The translations under genes were made by a program, and so were the position numbers. From Candidatus Desantisiibacteriota bacterium (GTDB taxonomy: Bacteria > JACRDZ01): a DNA stretch of 6,507 bases. How positions within the stretch are numbered: the stretch's first letter is position 1; each line of letters opens with the position of its first letter. Below are positions 6,139 to 6,507 of this stretch, piece after piece. Under the pieces are notes generated by a model. That model saw nothing but the letters and a program-made list of their open reading frames with translations. It was not told the origin of the DNA and searched no databases. The stretch lies in contig JACQWU010000284.1 in NCBI GenBank assembly GCA_016209155.1, forward strand, positions 3,523 through 10,029. Direction: 5' to 3'.

Positions 6139-6507
6139 TCATTTTTTATTTATAGTTTTTGATCCGGTTTTTGATGAAGAATTTTGTTTTAGCTTTGATT
6201 TGAGCAAATCATCTATTCTGCTTAATCCAAGCCCAATTCGTACGCTTCCGACTATCCTCTCTTTAACCAGGATTGGATGTGAAATTTCTTTAATCTTTAG
6301 ATTATTAGGATTATCAAGATTAAATCCGTCAAAATCCGGTTGAGATTTAAATAATACCTTTTCTCCATTTTCAGCCAGTATCATAATATACATAATATCT
6401 TTATTCTTAAGCGCTATATTAACCTGATTAAGCAGTTTTACGTAATCTGCTGTACTTATATAATCCATACTTGCAATTGTAAGACTTTCAGCTATATTTC
6501 CAGCCCT
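6139..6507 (-). CDS. Sensor-like protein, C-terminal part; 5' end outside window
   Basis: The frame is open to the window's right edge: 13 codons without a stop precede the first ATG (6468), so that ATG is probably internal. About 122 residues are visible. The pattern ESLTIAS...YISTADYVKLL, then IMYIMILAENGEKVLFKSQP, then HPI and GSVRIGLGLSRIDDLL is typical of the extracytoplasmic sensing region of membrane histidine kinases, cyclases and chemoreceptors. In those proteins a second membrane helix and an output domain follow VRIGLSL. Here the protein ends after some 25 mostly polar, Lys/Ser-rich residues, with no membrane helix or output domain. It ends in TGA, 34 bases before the PII-like start. 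It may be a stand-alone sensor subunit or a remnant. The sensor resemblance is from memory of family patterns; the ligand is unknown. Confidence 0.6.
   Translation of the reverse strand, partial: RAGNIAESLTIASMDYISTADYVKLLNQVNIALKNKDIMYIMILAENGEKVLFKSQPDFDGFNLDNPNNLKIKEISHPILVKERIVGSVRIGLGLSRIDDLLKSKLKQNSSSKTGSKTINKK

Noticed and set aside
6128-6343. Plus-strand open frame opposite the sensor-like gene
   Set aside because: The minus-strand frame is open across the window edge and has a family-like pattern; this one has neither a ribosome binding site nor a recognisable motif.

Overview
This is an A+T-rich bacterial window carrying protein-coding genes only; I see no rRNA, tRNA, CRISPR array or transposase. 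The genes have normal bacterial signals: an AGGAGG ribosome binding site, -35/-10 boxes with 17-base spacing, GTG starts and a hairpin plus T-tract terminator. A membrane pyrophosphatase, a divergent PII-like protein and a surface-sugar cassette would fit a Gram-negative or candidate-phylum anaerobe. That placement is inference, and no marker gene settles the taxonomy.

Left block (1-3365, minus strand). Three genes lie head to tail with gaps of 33 and 22 bases, so they probably form one operon. In transcription order they are a NeuB/SpsE-type sialic-acid-synthase-family protein with a C-terminal cupin, a HAD-superfamily phosphatase, and an acetolactate-synthase-like thiamine-diphosphate (ThDP) enzyme whose 3' end is beyond the window. 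A promoter at 3460-3488 reads into the block. A condensing enzyme, a phosphatase and a ThDP enzyme together suggest synthesis of an unusual ulosonic or branched sugar for a surface glycan. The exact product cannot be read from the sequence.

Centre (3366-5695). An A+T-rich divergent intergenic region holds two back-to-back sigma70-type promoters. The rightward one (TTGACA-17-TATACT) drives a complete 666-residue membrane-bound ion-pumping pyrophosphatase (hppA). Its sequence has the K+-dependent signature and the Asp/Glu/Asp/Lys ionic-gate residues. It recovers energy from pyrophosphate released by biosynthesis, including nucleotide-sugar activation.

Right block (5696-6507). A perfect 31-base inverted repeat, each arm itself a hairpin, separates hppA from two convergent minus-strand genes. 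One is a short, divergent PII-family protein. The other is a 5'-truncated protein resembling the extracytoplasmic sensing region of signal-transduction proteins. The repeat supplies the stop codon of the PII-like gene and a good intrinsic terminator on its strand. The PII-like protein ends just where the canonical C-terminal ATP-binding arginines would be, so the repeat may have shaped that gene's 3' end.
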